This document shows positions 8,182 through 16,355 of a stretch of 25,871 nucleotides of DNA, in pieces. The stretch's first letter is position 1; every line of letters starts with the position of its first letter. The translations under genes and the position numbers were made by a program. The notes under the pieces were generated by a model. The model ran no database searches and was not told the DNA's origin. It saw only the letters and a list, made by a program, of their open reading frames with translations. Source of the DNA: Avichristensenella sp031550455. GTDB lineage: Bacteria; Bacillota; Clostridia; Christensenellales; Aristaeellaceae. Location: positions 1 through 25,871 of the forward strand of contig JAVBOQ010000089.1 in assembly GCA_031550455.1 (NCBI GenBank). Direction: 5' to 3'.

Positions 8182-9174
8182 CTATTGCGATTTCTCCATA
8201 ACAACCTTCCGGCTCGGCACCCACACATACACGCCGCGGTCAACCGGATACGAAAAGCCGCCCGTTTTGACCGATCCGCCCTTGGCAAGCAGCAGCGCCA
8301 GTTCCAGCGCGGCGTCTGCCAACTGCGCGCCGTCGTTGAGCACCGTGCCCAGCAGCGTGCCTTCTTTCAGCGCGGCGAGCGCGTAGCTTGTCGCGTCGAC
8401 ACCCACGACGGGCAGCGCGCGCCCGTCCGCGAAGAAGCCGGCAGCCTTCAGCGCTTCGATCGCGCCAAGCGCCATTTCATCGTTGTTGGCGATCACACAC
8501 TCGATGCGGTCGCCGTACGAGGCGATGATGTGCGCCATCTTTTCCTGCGCGATGACGCGCTCCCACATGGCGCTGACCTCCGCGAGGTTTTCGACGGCAA
8601 ACCCGGCGTCCCGGATCGCCGCGATCGAATGGATTGTGCGAAGCTCGGCGTCCTGGTGGCCCGGTTCGCCCTTGAGCATCACATACTGGATCAGCCCGTC
8701 GCCGTTTCTGTCGGCCTCCGGGTGCGCTTTGAAATGCTCCGCGATCAGTTCCCCACACATCGCGCCGGATTCCTTCGGATCGTTTCCGACGTAATACGCG
8801 TCCGCGTAGCCGGACAGGTCCTCATACAGCGGCTCGCGGTTGATGAACACGACAGGGACGCCCCGCGCCGCCGCGGCGCGAATCAGGTAGACGGCCGCCA
8901 TCCGGTCGACCGGGTTGACGATCAGCGCGTCGACGCCGCGCTCCAGCACAGCCTGCACCTGCATGTTCTGCGTCACCTGCGAGTTCCCGCCGTCCTTGAG
9001 CGTGATCTGGGCCGCGCCGCCCGCGTTTTGCAAAATCCTTTCGCATACGGTCGTCATGAACGTGTCGGTTCCGTTGTAGATAAACAGCCCGATGCGCGGC
9101 AAACCGTCCGCCGACGCGGCGCGCGGCAAACAAAAAAGGCAAATCAGGCAAAACAGCGAAATCCGCTTTTTCAT
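8182..9174 (-). CDS. Galactose/methyl-galactoside-type sugar-binding protein (second copy)
   Basis: A 330-residue periplasmic-binding-protein fold (Peripla_BP_4) with a signal peptide ending near ASA (residue 22) and no lipobox cysteine. Family marks are DGGNSQVTQNMQVQAVLERGVDALIVNPVD (61-90), PVVFINREP (107-115) and a calcium-binding loop DRNGDGLIQ (155-163) as in E. coli MglB. Two lobes continue to VIANNDEMALGAIEALKAAG and VVGVDATSYA. Start ATG 9174 follows CGGAGGT. It lies 13 bases after the anchored binding-protein gene. There is no permease or ATPase of its own nearby, so it may feed the MglAC importer upstream or take part in sensing. It is distinct from the MglB at 16356-17450. Confidence 0.87.
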   Translation of the reverse strand: MKKRISLFCLICLFCLPRAASADGLPRIGLFIYNGTDTFMTTVCERILQNAGGAAQITLKDGGNSQVTQNMQVQAVLERGVDALIVNPVDRMAAVYLIRAAAARGVPVVFINREPLYEDLSGYADAYYVGNDPKESGAMCGELIAEHFKAHPEADRNGDGLIQYVMLKGEPGHQDAELRTIHSIAAIRDAGFAVENLAEVSAMWERVIAQEKMAHIIASYGDRIECVIANNDEMALGAIEALKAAGFFADGRALPVVGVDATSYALAALKEGTLLGTVLNDGAQLADAALELALLLAKGGSVKTGGFSYPVDRGVYVWVPSRKVVMEKSQ

Positions 9175-9187
9175 CGGGACCTCCGGT

Positions 9188-10090
9188 CTATTGCAACAGC
9201 GGGAACATCAGCTTGACATTCTCGGACAGGTACGCGGTTTCGCGCGTCACCACACGAACCGGCGCGCGCACTTCGCCCGCCGTCCTCTCCACGGCCGCGC
9301 GCACGGCCAAATAGCCCTGGGCGAAGGGCATCCGCATCAGCAATCCCGCCGCGCCGCCGTTTTCCAGCATAGAGACCCGCGCCTCGCCCGGGTCGATGCC
9401 CCAGACCCGCACGCGGCCGCCGCCGAGGCCCGCGAGCGCGTCCGTCAGTTCCGCGCTGAGCGCGAACACGTCGCATCCGTCCGGCAACGGCCGAAGCAGC
9501 GCCTCGAACGCATCCGGCTGCGCGTCTCCAAACAGGAACGCGGGCGCTCCCAGCACCTCTTTGACGCCTTCCAGCCGTTCGAGTGATTCCGCGCCGCCGG
9601 TGAAGACGGCGTATGGCGCGCCGTCCGCGCGAAGCGCACGCGCGGCCTCGGCCAGCGCGGCCCCTTCCGCGCGCGGGTCGTCCCGAACGCAGGCCGCGCC
9701 GTCCAGAGCCCATCCGACGGCGACCAGCGCGGCGTTCTTCCGGCGCGCCGCGTCAAGCGCGCGTGCGGCTGTCTCGCTGTCGCACGCCGGCAGGATCAGC
9801 CCGGCGACGCCGGGGCTTATTTCCCATTGTTCGATCCAACGCAGCATCTGCCCCGCGACAGGCAGGTTCGCCTCCGCCGTGTGCATCTGTACCGAGACGC
9901 CGAACGTCTCCGCGGCTGCCTGTATGCCCTGTTTGAACTGCAGCGTATCGGTTCCGCGCCAATCCGGCAGTATCACCGAAAGCTGCGCCGTTCCGATGTT
10001 TTCAGGCTGATCCGGAACAAAAAAACCATACACCAGCAGCACCGCCGAGAGCGCCGCGCAGACCAGCGGGACAAGCAGCGGTTTTTTCAT
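9188..10090 (-). CDS. Membrane-anchored periplasmic binding protein, likely sensor subunit
   Basis: The 300-residue protein has one N-terminal hydrophobic segment (residues 5-25, LLVPLVCAALSAVLLVYGFF) that looks like an uncleaved anchor, then a substrate-binding-protein fold of the Peripla_BP_4 type (LSVILPDWRGTDTLQFKQGIQAAAETFGVSVQ, VAGLILPACDSE, RVWGIDPGEARVSMLENGGAAGLLM). The MglB calcium loop is absent. Its ATG (10090) overlaps the TGA of the sensor kinase gene, implying coupled translation. This arrangement matches systems such as XylFII-LytS, where an anchored binding protein presents sugar to a YesM/LytS kinase. I infer it is the sugar-reading subunit of this sensor rather than a transporter part. 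Sequence divergence from the other two binding proteins supports a separate job. Confidence 0.75.
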   Translation of the reverse strand: MKKPLLVPLVCAALSAVLLVYGFFVPDQPENIGTAQLSVILPDWRGTDTLQFKQGIQAAAETFGVSVQMHTAEANLPVAGQMLRWIEQWEISPGVAGLILPACDSETAARALDAARRKNAALVAVGWALDGAACVRDDPRAEGAALAEAARALRADGAPYAVFTGGAESLERLEGVKEVLGAPAFLFGDAQPDAFEALLRPLPDGCDVFALSAELTDALAGLGGGRVRVWGIDPGEARVSMLENGGAAGLLMRMPFAQGYLAVRAAVERTAGEVRAPVRVVTRETAYLSENVKLMFPLLQ

Positions 10091-11832
10091 CGCTTTCCCT
10101 CCAGATCGGCGGGCAGGCGGATCGTCACCACCGTGCCCTCGTCCTCGGCGCTCTCCACGCGAAGGCCGTAGGCGTCGCCGCACGTCAGCCGGATCCGCTC
10201 ATGCACGTTGCGAAGCCCGATGCCGCTTTTGCCCGCCGGGCCGGACAGGATAGCCCGGAGCTTTTCTTCCGAAATGCCGACGCCGTCGTCGCGCACGGTG
10301 ATCATCAGGCTGTCGCCGTCGACCCACGCGTCGATCGCGATGTGCAGCACGCTTTCGCCGTATACGTCGATCGCGTGGTGTATCGCGTTCTCCACCAGCG
10401 GCTGCACGATCAGCTTCACGGTGCGCAGCGGGAGCGCTTCTTCGGCCGCGTCAATCCGGTACGTGAACCCGTTCTTGAACCGCATCTCCTGCAGGATCAG
10501 GTAGTTCCGCGCGTGCTCCAGCTCTTCCTGCACCGTGATCACATTGCGGCCCTGGCTGATCGAGAGGCGGAACAATTTCGCCAGCGCCGACACGGCCTTG
10601 ATGGCCTCTTGCGTGTGCCCGCGTTCCTGCATCCAGATGATGGAGTCCAGCGTGTTGTACAGGAAGTGCGGGTTGATCTGCGCCTGCAGCGCGTTGAGCT
10701 CATAGAGGCGCTTCGCTTCCTGTTCGTGCACAACCTGTTCCATCAGGTCGCGGATCGACCGCAGCATGTGGTTGAACGTCGCCGACAGCGACCGGATTTC
10801 CTGAAAGCCCTGTTCTTCGATCGATATGTTCAGGTTGCCGCTCTCGACCTGCCGCATTTTTTCGCGCAGCAGTTGGATCGGCCGCGTGACGAAATACGCG
10901 GTCAGCGACGCGACAGCGATGGAAAGCAGCGCGCCGCAGATCAGCGCGATCGAGAACATCCGCATGAAGCTGCGCTGCAGCGCAAGGATCTCGTCGATGT
11001 ACGCCACCGCCACCATCCGCCAGCGCGTCTGGTACACCGTGTTGATCAACAGGACGCGTTCCCGGCCCTCCCGCACGTCGCGAACCGTGCCGATGATCCT
11101 TTCGGACACCGCGCGCAGGTCTTCGTCGGCCAACCCGGCGTAGATCAACTGCTGGCGCGGGTGGTACAGGATGCGGTCCGACGCGTCCAGCAGATACACA
11201 TAGCCGCTGGAGCCGAGCCGGATGCCGGACAGCAGCGAAGCGATCGCGGAGAACTCGACATCCATCATCAAAACGCCGGTGCGCGCCTGCCCACCCTCCT
11301 GGTACGCCACGGCGCGCGCGAGCGTGACGACCCAGGCGGCCTGCCTGTCAAAGACGCGCTGCACATGCGGCGTCGAAAAGAACGGCACCGTCTCGCGCCA
11401 CGCCTGCGCCTTCCGGAACCATTCCGTCTCCCGTATGCCTTCGGGCGGCGTGGCCACCTCTCCCCGCGTCGCGAAAAACGCCCGCCCGTCCTCCGCGAAG
11501 AACGCGATCGCGCTGATGTCCTTCTGTCCGGCCTGCAGGATGGAAAGGCCCGCCTGATACCCGGTCTGCTCGGCCGGATCGGCGGGCGGCAGCAGCGTCG
11601 TCGCGAAGTGCATCGTCGACAGCAGGTTGTTGACGTAAATCTCCAGGCTGCTTGTACCCTGCATCGCAGTCTCACGCGTTCGGTCGATCGCGTTCGCCTC
11701 CAGCAGGTTCGAAAACCTGGGCACCAGCAGCACAGCCGTGCTGAGCAAAAGCAAACCCGTCGTCGTAAAAAAGCACACGACGATCACCAGATACAGGTTC
11801 TTGCCCTTGGACGGCGGCCCCTTGCGCTTCAT
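10087..11832 (-). CDS. YesM-type sensor histidine kinase
   Basis: This 581-residue membrane kinase has TM1 around 12-37, an extracytoplasmic dCache-like sensor region (about 38-290), TM2 around 294-315, a HAMP linker (about 316-370), the His_kinase block LQAQINPHFLYNTLDSIIWM with H389 as the phosphorylated histidine, and a C-terminal ATPase with N-box QPLVENAIHHAI (N482) and the DDGVGIS and GIGLRNVHERI glycine boxes. This architecture is the YesM/LytS class. Start ATG 11832 overlaps the response-regulator stop by ATGA, and its own stop overlaps the start of the anchored binding protein in the same way. The open frame reaching 12528 is inside the regulator gene and is not part of it. The signal is probably sugar presented by the binding protein. 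Confidence 0.92.
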   Translation of the reverse strand: MKRKGPPSKGKNLYLVIVVCFFTTTGLLLLSTAVLLVPRFSNLLEANAIDRTRETAMQGTSSLEIYVNNLLSTMHFATTLLPPADPAEQTGYQAGLSILQAGQKDISAIAFFAEDGRAFFATRGEVATPPEGIRETEWFRKAQAWRETVPFFSTPHVQRVFDRQAAWVVTLARAVAYQEGGQARTGVLMMDVEFSAIASLLSGIRLGSSGYVYLLDASDRILYHPRQQLIYAGLADEDLRAVSERIIGTVRDVREGRERVLLINTVYQTRWRMVAVAYIDEILALQRSFMRMFSIALICGALLSIAVASLTAYFVTRPIQLLREKMRQVESGNLNISIEEQGFQEIRSLSATFNHMLRSIRDLMEQVVHEQEAKRLYELNALQAQINPHFLYNTLDSIIWMQERGHTQEAIKAVSALAKLFRLSISQGRNVITVQEELEHARNYLILQEMRFKNGFTYRIDAAEEALPLRTVKLIVQPLVENAIHHAIDVYGESVLHIAIDAWVDGDSLMITVRDDGVGISEEKLRAILSGPAGKSGIGLRNVHERIRLTCGDAYGLRVESAEDEGTVVTIRLPADLEGKR

Positions 11833-13442
11833 GTCGGCCTTCTTCTCCCCCGCGCCTGCGACGGCGGCATGCCAAAGTGCTTTTTGAAGCTGTAGCTGAA
11901 GTAGCTCGGATCGCCAACGCCGACCGACGAGGCGATCTGGGCGGTCGTCATGTCGGTGGAGGCCAAAAGCTTCGCGGCTTCGTCCATCCGCAGCTCCGTC
12001 AGAAACTGCACAAACGTCTTGCGCGTCTCCTTTTTGAAAAGCGCGCTGAAATAGGACGTGGAAACATGCAGCGCACGGCTGACCTTTTCGACGGTCAGGT
12101 CGTCCTCGGCGTAATGCGCGCGGATGTACTCGGTCGCCTGCTGCGAGAGCAGCACGGTCGACGACGCGCGGGTTTCCCGCACCTGCGCGGTGAACGCGCC
12201 GATCAGCGCCTCCAGCGCGTCCGCGGCGGCGCCGACCGGCGGGCAGAGCATGAATTGCTCCATCCGTTCCGTCATTTGCTGATCGAGTGCGGGCGCGCGC
12301 AACGCCAGATCGCGCGCTGTCCGGATGAACACCATCAGAATTTCCAGCAGACATGTCCGGTACGCCGTCAGGTTCGCGGGCTTTCCCGCGCAGGCTTCCA
12401 GAAGCCGCAATACCGCCTGCCGCGCCTGCTCGCTTTCGCCAAGTTTCAGACCAGCGCTCAGCCTGTTCAGCGCGTAATCGTCGATCACCGGCGCGCCGTG
12501 GATGCCCGGCTCCAGGTCTGTGACGCACAACACCTGCGACGCGGCCATCAGCGCGCCGTGGTTGAGGGCCGACACGGCCTGCCGGGCGCAGACCGGCAGC
12601 TCGGACAGGCTCGACGCGGCCGCGCTGACGCCGATGAGAATCGGCGCGCCGACATAGTACACGATTTGCCGCCGCATTTCTTCGAGCGCGTCGAGCGCCT
12701 TTGAAAACGCGTCCTTTTCGTCCGGCAGCAGCAGCAGCGTCGCGATCATGCCGCCGTGGCGAAACAGATAGTGGCGCGCCCGCTGGTCGAGAAACTCCCC
12801 GGCGATGTTGCCGATCGCGAACGCGCGAAGCTCCGGATCCGGAATCGCGGGCTGCGCGTCCTGCGCCGCGGCCGCGGGCTGGCGGATCAACGCGAGCGCG
12901 TACGCCGGGCTTTCAAGCGCCATCCGGTAGCGCAGCGACGCTTCCTTCGCCTCGTCCGCGTCCGTCTCGCCCGACAGAAGCGATGTGAGCAGCATTTGCC
13001 GAAGCAGCGGAAGGCTTGCGTCAAAATCCGCGCGGAGCCGGTTGACGTCGCGCCGCCTTTCAAATTCCTCGTCCAGTTTGGCGCGCACGCCGCGCAGCAT
13101 CTCGGTGAACTCCGCGGCCGAAATCGGCTTGAGCACATAGCCCATGGTCGGAATCTCAATCGCTTGCCGCGCGTATTCAAAGTCGTCGTACCCGCTGAGG
13201 ATCACGAACCGGACGGTCGTCAGCGTTTTGCTCATCTGACGCGCCATCGTCAGCCCGTCCATCAGCGGCATCCGGATGTCCGTGATGACCAGATCCGGCG
13301 AAAGCGCGTCGGCAATGCGAAGCGCGTCCAGCCCGGTTCCGGCCTCGCCGACAACCTCAAACCCGAGCGACGCGAAGTCCACCACCTCACGCAGTCCCTC
13401 GCGGATCTCCGGTTCGTCGTCCACCAGCAGCAGCCTGTACAT
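11829..13442 (-). CDS. YesN-type response regulator with AraC DNA-binding domain
   Basis: A 537-residue transcription regulator. The receiver domain (1-120) has the acidic pair in VDDE, phospho-acceptor D55 (VITDIRMP) and the conserved lysine in VLKPIS. A long middle region (about 150-430) is of the type seen in YesN proteins. The C-terminal AraC/XylS domain has two helix-turn-helices (LTVEKVSRALHVSTSYFSALFKKETRKTF and TTAQIASSVGVGDPSYFSYSFKKHFGMPPSQ). Start ATG 13442 follows GGAGGG; the frame could begin at 13478 but without a ribosome site. It is the phosphorylation partner of the YesM kinase encoded directly downstream and probably controls the mgl genes upstream. A palindrome-like element just ahead of its ribosome site suggests self-regulation. 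Confidence 0.92.
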   Translation of the reverse strand: MYRLLLVDDEPEIREGLREVVDFASLGFEVVGEAGTGLDALRIADALSPDLVITDIRMPLMDGLTMARQMSKTLTTVRFVILSGYDDFEYARQAIEIPTMGYVLKPISAAEFTEMLRGVRAKLDEEFERRRDVNRLRADFDASLPLLRQMLLTSLLSGETDADEAKEASLRYRMALESPAYALALIRQPAAAAQDAQPAIPDPELRAFAIGNIAGEFLDQRARHYLFRHGGMIATLLLLPDEKDAFSKALDALEEMRRQIVYYVGAPILIGVSAAASSLSELPVCARQAVSALNHGALMAASQVLCVTDLEPGIHGAPVIDDYALNRLSAGLKLGESEQARQAVLRLLEACAGKPANLTAYRTCLLEILMVFIRTARDLALRAPALDQQMTERMEQFMLCPPVGAAADALEALIGAFTAQVRETRASSTVLLSQQATEYIRAHYAEDDLTVEKVSRALHVSTSYFSALFKKETRKTFVQFLTELRMDEAAKLLASTDMTTAQIASSVGVGDPSYFSYSFKKHFGMPPSQARGRRRPT

Positions 13443-13454
13443 CGCGTCCCTCCG

Positions 13455-13480
13455 TTGTGCAATGGTCATTGATTCCACAA
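13455..13480. promoter_or_regulatory. Candidate operator upstream of the response regulator
   Basis: TTGTGCAAT (13455-13463) and ATTCCACAA (13472-13480) form an inverted repeat with 8 of 9 positions matching and an 8-base spacer. It sits directly upstream of the regulator's ribosome site. The same half-site occurs twice upstream of mglB. No clear -35/-10 pair was found here, so transcription may come partly from the mgl operon. Confidence 0.4.
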
Positions 13481-13522
13481 GCGGACTGGTTTTCCTTCAC
13501 AAGACGGGAACAACAAGGAACG

Positions 13523-13630
13523 CCAGGGGCGCTGCCCCTGGACCCTGCCTATTGCCGCCAGTGCCCCAAAGCGGGGTTCCCAAAGGGACACTGTCCCTTT
13601 GGCGGGGATCCAAGGGGCGGAGCCCCTTGG
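13523..13630. repeat. Three tight palindromes (REP-like) after mglC
   Basis: Three hairpins follow one another: 13523-13541 (8-bp arms CCAGGGGC/GCCCCTGG), 13580-13602 (10-bp arms CCAAAGGGAC/GTCCCTTTGG) and 13610-13630 (9-bp arms CCAAGGGGC/GCCCCTTGG). Each has a 3-base loop. They lie between the mglC stop and the regulator gene and have no T-runs. Such CCAAGGGGC-type palindromes recur in many Clostridia genomes (from memory), pointing to a dispersed intergenic repeat that may also limit read-through or degradation. Confidence 0.7.
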
Positions 13631-13655
13631 CGTCCTCCCGTCCCCTTCCCCGCGC

Positions 13656-14753
13656 CTACTTCCGCACCAGATACTTCCGCATGTCGATCGCCACCGCGAC
13701 CAATATGATCGCGCCTTTGATGATGTATTGCAGGTTTGTTGAGACGCCGAGCCACTGCAGCGCGACGGTGATCGTCTGCAACAGCACGACGCCGAGCACG
13801 ATGCCGGATATCTTGCCCATGCCGCCGTTGAACGACACGCCGCCGATCACGCACGCCGCGATGCCGTCCAGCTCCGCGTTCAGGCCCGCGGTCGCGCTGT
13901 TCGACCCGACGCGGGCCGACTCGACGAACCCGGAGAACCCGTACAGAAGGCCCGCCATCATGAACACCAGAATGATCGTCCGCGTCACGTTAACGCCGGA
14001 CACATTGGCGGCCTCCTGGTTCGCGCCGACCGCGTACATGTTCTTGCCCAGCGTCGTCTTGTTCCAGATGTACCACATCGCGACGACCGCGAGGATCGCG
14101 TAGACGACATAATACGGAATCGATGTGCCGCCGATGCTGAACGTGCCTTTGACGACGGTCTTGTACTCCTCGGTCAGCCCGGCGATCGGCGCGCCGCCGT
14201 TGTTGCCCCAGGTCATGTAGATCAGAATGAACCCGTACAGCATCAGTTGCGTCGCCAGCGTCACAATAAACGGATGCAGCTTAAACTTCGCCACGCAGAA
14301 CCCGTTGAACGCTCCGATCGCCGCGCCGACCAGCATGACGGCCAGGATCACGACGGGAATCGGCAGCGGGCCCATGTCCGGGTACATTTTGCTGGCGTAC
14401 TGCTCGACCGGCTTTTGCAGAAGCGACGCGGAAACCAGCATCGCGAGCCCCATGATGCGCCCGGCGGACAGGTCGGTGCCGGTCAGCACGATGATGCCGC
14501 CGACGCCGAGCGCCAGAAACAGCGCGGCGCTGGATTTTTTCAGAATGTCGACAATCGAGTTAAACGAGAGAAAAGTATTCCTTATTTCGGGCTCATGAAT
14601 CGAATAGTACTGTACATAGATGACGAGGATCCCAAGAATGATGTAGATCGCGTTGTTGAGCAGAAGATCCGTCCAGAACCTGAACCGGTCGCGCTTGTCC
14701 AGCGCCAAATACCGTTCCTTGCGCGCGTTGATCCAGTCCGATATGTGCTTCAT
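13656..14753 (-). CDS. mglC: Galactose/methyl-galactoside ABC importer, permease
   Basis: MglC forms the membrane channel of a CUT2-class sugar importer. The 365-residue protein has a cytosolic N-terminal stretch, about ten hydrophobic segments, and the family signature regions FLALGVGGIIVLTGTDLSAGR (the EAA-like loop of BPD_transp_2), GAFNGFCVAKFKLHPFIVTLATQL and GIAACVIGGVSFNGGMGKISG. Start ATG 14753 follows GGGGAGA and lies 17 bases after mglA. It is the last gene of mglB-mglA-mglC and is followed by the palindrome cluster. The length is slightly above the E. coli protein, as is common in Clostridia. Confidence 0.93.
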   Translation of the reverse strand: MKHISDWINARKERYLALDKRDRFRFWTDLLLNNAIYIILGILVIYVQYYSIHEPEIRNTFLSFNSIVDILKKSSAALFLALGVGGIIVLTGTDLSAGRIMGLAMLVSASLLQKPVEQYASKMYPDMGPLPIPVVILAVMLVGAAIGAFNGFCVAKFKLHPFIVTLATQLMLYGFILIYMTWGNNGGAPIAGLTEEYKTVVKGTFSIGGTSIPYYVVYAILAVVAMWYIWNKTTLGKNMYAVGANQEAANVSGVNVTRTIILVFMMAGLLYGFSGFVESARVGSNSATAGLNAELDGIAACVIGGVSFNGGMGKISGIVLGVVLLQTITVALQWLGVSTNLQYIIKGAIILVAVAIDMRKYLVRK

Positions 14754-14770
14754 GCCTGTCTCCCCTTGCG

Positions 14771-16294
14771 TCAAACGTATTTGGCGGCCAGCGCCATGAT
14801 CTCTTCCTGCGTCTGTTTCTTTTGCTCCGCGTCCCGGGGCGGAACGACCTCGCCCGCGATTCTGCCGCCGGACATGACGATGATCCGGTCGCAGATGCCC
14901 AGCAGCTCGGGCATTTCGCTCGACACCATCAGGATCGTCTTGCCCTGGTTCGCCAGCTCGATCATCAGCTTGTATATCTCGTACTTCGCGCCGACATCGA
15001 TGCCGCGCGTCGGCTCGTCCAGCAGCAGCACCTCCGGCTCCGTCAGAAGCCATCGGCCCAAAATCACCTTTTGCTGGTTGCCGCCGGACAGCGAGCGGAT
15101 GCGCGTTTTCGTCGAAGGCGTCTTGATCGACAGTTGGTCGACGCTTCGCGCGGTGTCGCGCGCCATGTCGCGGTTTCGCAGGTAGATCCCGGCCTTTAAG
15201 TACTTGCGCAGGTTCGCGACGACCGTGTTCGCCGTGATGTCGAGCACGCTGAAGATGCCGGTCTGCCGCCGCTCCTCGGTCAGCAGCGCGAACCCGTTCT
15301 TTTTGGAGACGCCCGGTTTTTTGTTGACGATCGGCCTGCCCTGATAAACGATTTCACCGGCTTTCCGCGTCGCGATGCCGAACAGCGTCTCGAGCAGCTC
15401 CGTGCGGCCCGCGCCCATCAGCCCGGCGAACCCGAGGATCTCGCCGCGCCGCGCGGTGAACGACACGTCCTTCAGGTGCGAAAACTGCGCGCAAAGGCCC
15501 GTCACCGAGAGAATGTCCTCGCCCGGCTCGTTTGTCTTGGGCGGGTACACATTGGTCATCTCGCGCCCGACCATCTGCCGGATCAGGATGTCCATCGTCA
15601 GCTCGCCGACCGGCGTCGTCGCGACCCATTTGCCGTCGCGCATGACGGTCACCTCGTCCGAGATGCGCAGGATTTCTTCCATTTTGTGCGATATATAAAT
15701 GATGCCGCAGCCGTCCGCGCGCAGCTTCCGGATGATCGAAAAGAGCTGTTCGACCTCCACCTCGGTCAGCGAGGACGTCGGCTCGTCAAACACGATCACC
15801 CGGCTGTGAAACGAGACTGCCTTCGCGATTTCGACCATCTGGCGGCGCGAAACGGACAGGTTGCGGATCTTTTCCTTCGGGTTGATCCGGATGCCGAGCT
15901 CGTCAAACACCTGTTGGGTCAGCGCGGCCATTTTTTTGTGGCTGACGCCGCCCGCCGCGTCCTTCGGGAAGCGGCCGAGCCAGATGTTTTCCATCACGGG
16001 CCGGGTATGGACCTGATTGAGTTCCTGGTGCACCATCGCCACGCCGTTGTCCAGCGCCTGCCGCGGCGAGCGGAACCTGACCTCCGCACCGTCGAGCCGG
16101 ATGCTGCCGCTGTCCATCTGATAAATGCCAAAAAGGCACTTCATCAGCGTGGATTTGCCCGCGCCGTTTTCGCCCATCAGCGAATGCACCGTTCCCGGGC
16201 GCACGCGCAACCGCACATTGTCAAGCGCTTTCACGCCCGGGAACTCTTTGCTGACGCCCTCGATCTCGAGCAGATACTGAGCGATCTCCTCCAT
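14771..16294 (-). CDS. mglA: Galactose/methyl-galactoside ABC importer, ATP-binding protein
   Basis: A 507-residue double ATPase that powers the MglBC importer. The first domain has Walker A GENGAGKST (about 40-48), a signature-like LSVSRRQMVEIAKA and Walker B VIVFDEPTSSL. The second has the altered P-loop GLMGAGRTELLE, a full LSGGNQQKVILGRWL signature and VLLLDEPTRGIDVG. One intact and one degenerate P-loop is typical of MglA/RbsA/XylG proteins. Start ATG 16294 follows AAAGGGGTGG; the frame upstream to 16405 runs into mglB and is not used. It lies 61 bases from mglB, a gap that holds a strong hairpin, and 17 bases from mglC. Confidence 0.93.
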   Translation of the reverse strand: MEEIAQYLLEIEGVSKEFPGVKALDNVRLRVRPGTVHSLMGENGAGKSTLMKCLFGIYQMDSGSIRLDGAEVRFRSPRQALDNGVAMVHQELNQVHTRPVMENIWLGRFPKDAAGGVSHKKMAALTQQVFDELGIRINPKEKIRNLSVSRRQMVEIAKAVSFHSRVIVFDEPTSSLTEVEVEQLFSIIRKLRADGCGIIYISHKMEEILRISDEVTVMRDGKWVATTPVGELTMDILIRQMVGREMTNVYPPKTNEPGEDILSVTGLCAQFSHLKDVSFTARRGEILGFAGLMGAGRTELLETLFGIATRKAGEIVYQGRPIVNKKPGVSKKNGFALLTEERRQTGIFSVLDITANTVVANLRKYLKAGIYLRNRDMARDTARSVDQLSIKTPSTKTRIRSLSGGNQQKVILGRWLLTEPEVLLLDEPTRGIDVGAKYEIYKLMIELANQGKTILMVSSEMPELLGICDRIIVMSGGRIAGEVVPPRDAEQKKQTQEEIMALAAKYV

Positions 16295-16312
16295 GCCGCC
16301 ACCCCTTTGAAA

Positions 16313-16341
16313 ACGGACGGCCACGCGCGGTGGCCGTCCGT
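16313..16341 (-). terminator. Intercistronic terminator-like hairpin between mglB and mglA
   Basis: Perfect 12-bp GC-rich arms (16313-16324 and 16330-16341) enclose a 5-base loop. On the transcribed strand the stem is followed by TTTTCAAA. It begins 15 bases past the mglB stop. A partial terminator or RNA-stabilising stem here would leave more mglB message than mglAC, a usual need for binding proteins. Confidence 0.65.
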
Positions 16342-16355
16342 CTGCCTGGTTCGTG

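Noticed and set aside
10201..11895. 564-codon plus-strand open frame opposite the sensor kinase
   Set aside because: It is a high-GC shadow: low-complexity, Arg/His/Gln-rich, with no family motif, while the minus-strand frame has full kinase motifs.
12887..13180. Short minus-strand frames inside the response regulator gene
   Set aside because: Arg-rich frames nested in a gene whose reading frame is secure.
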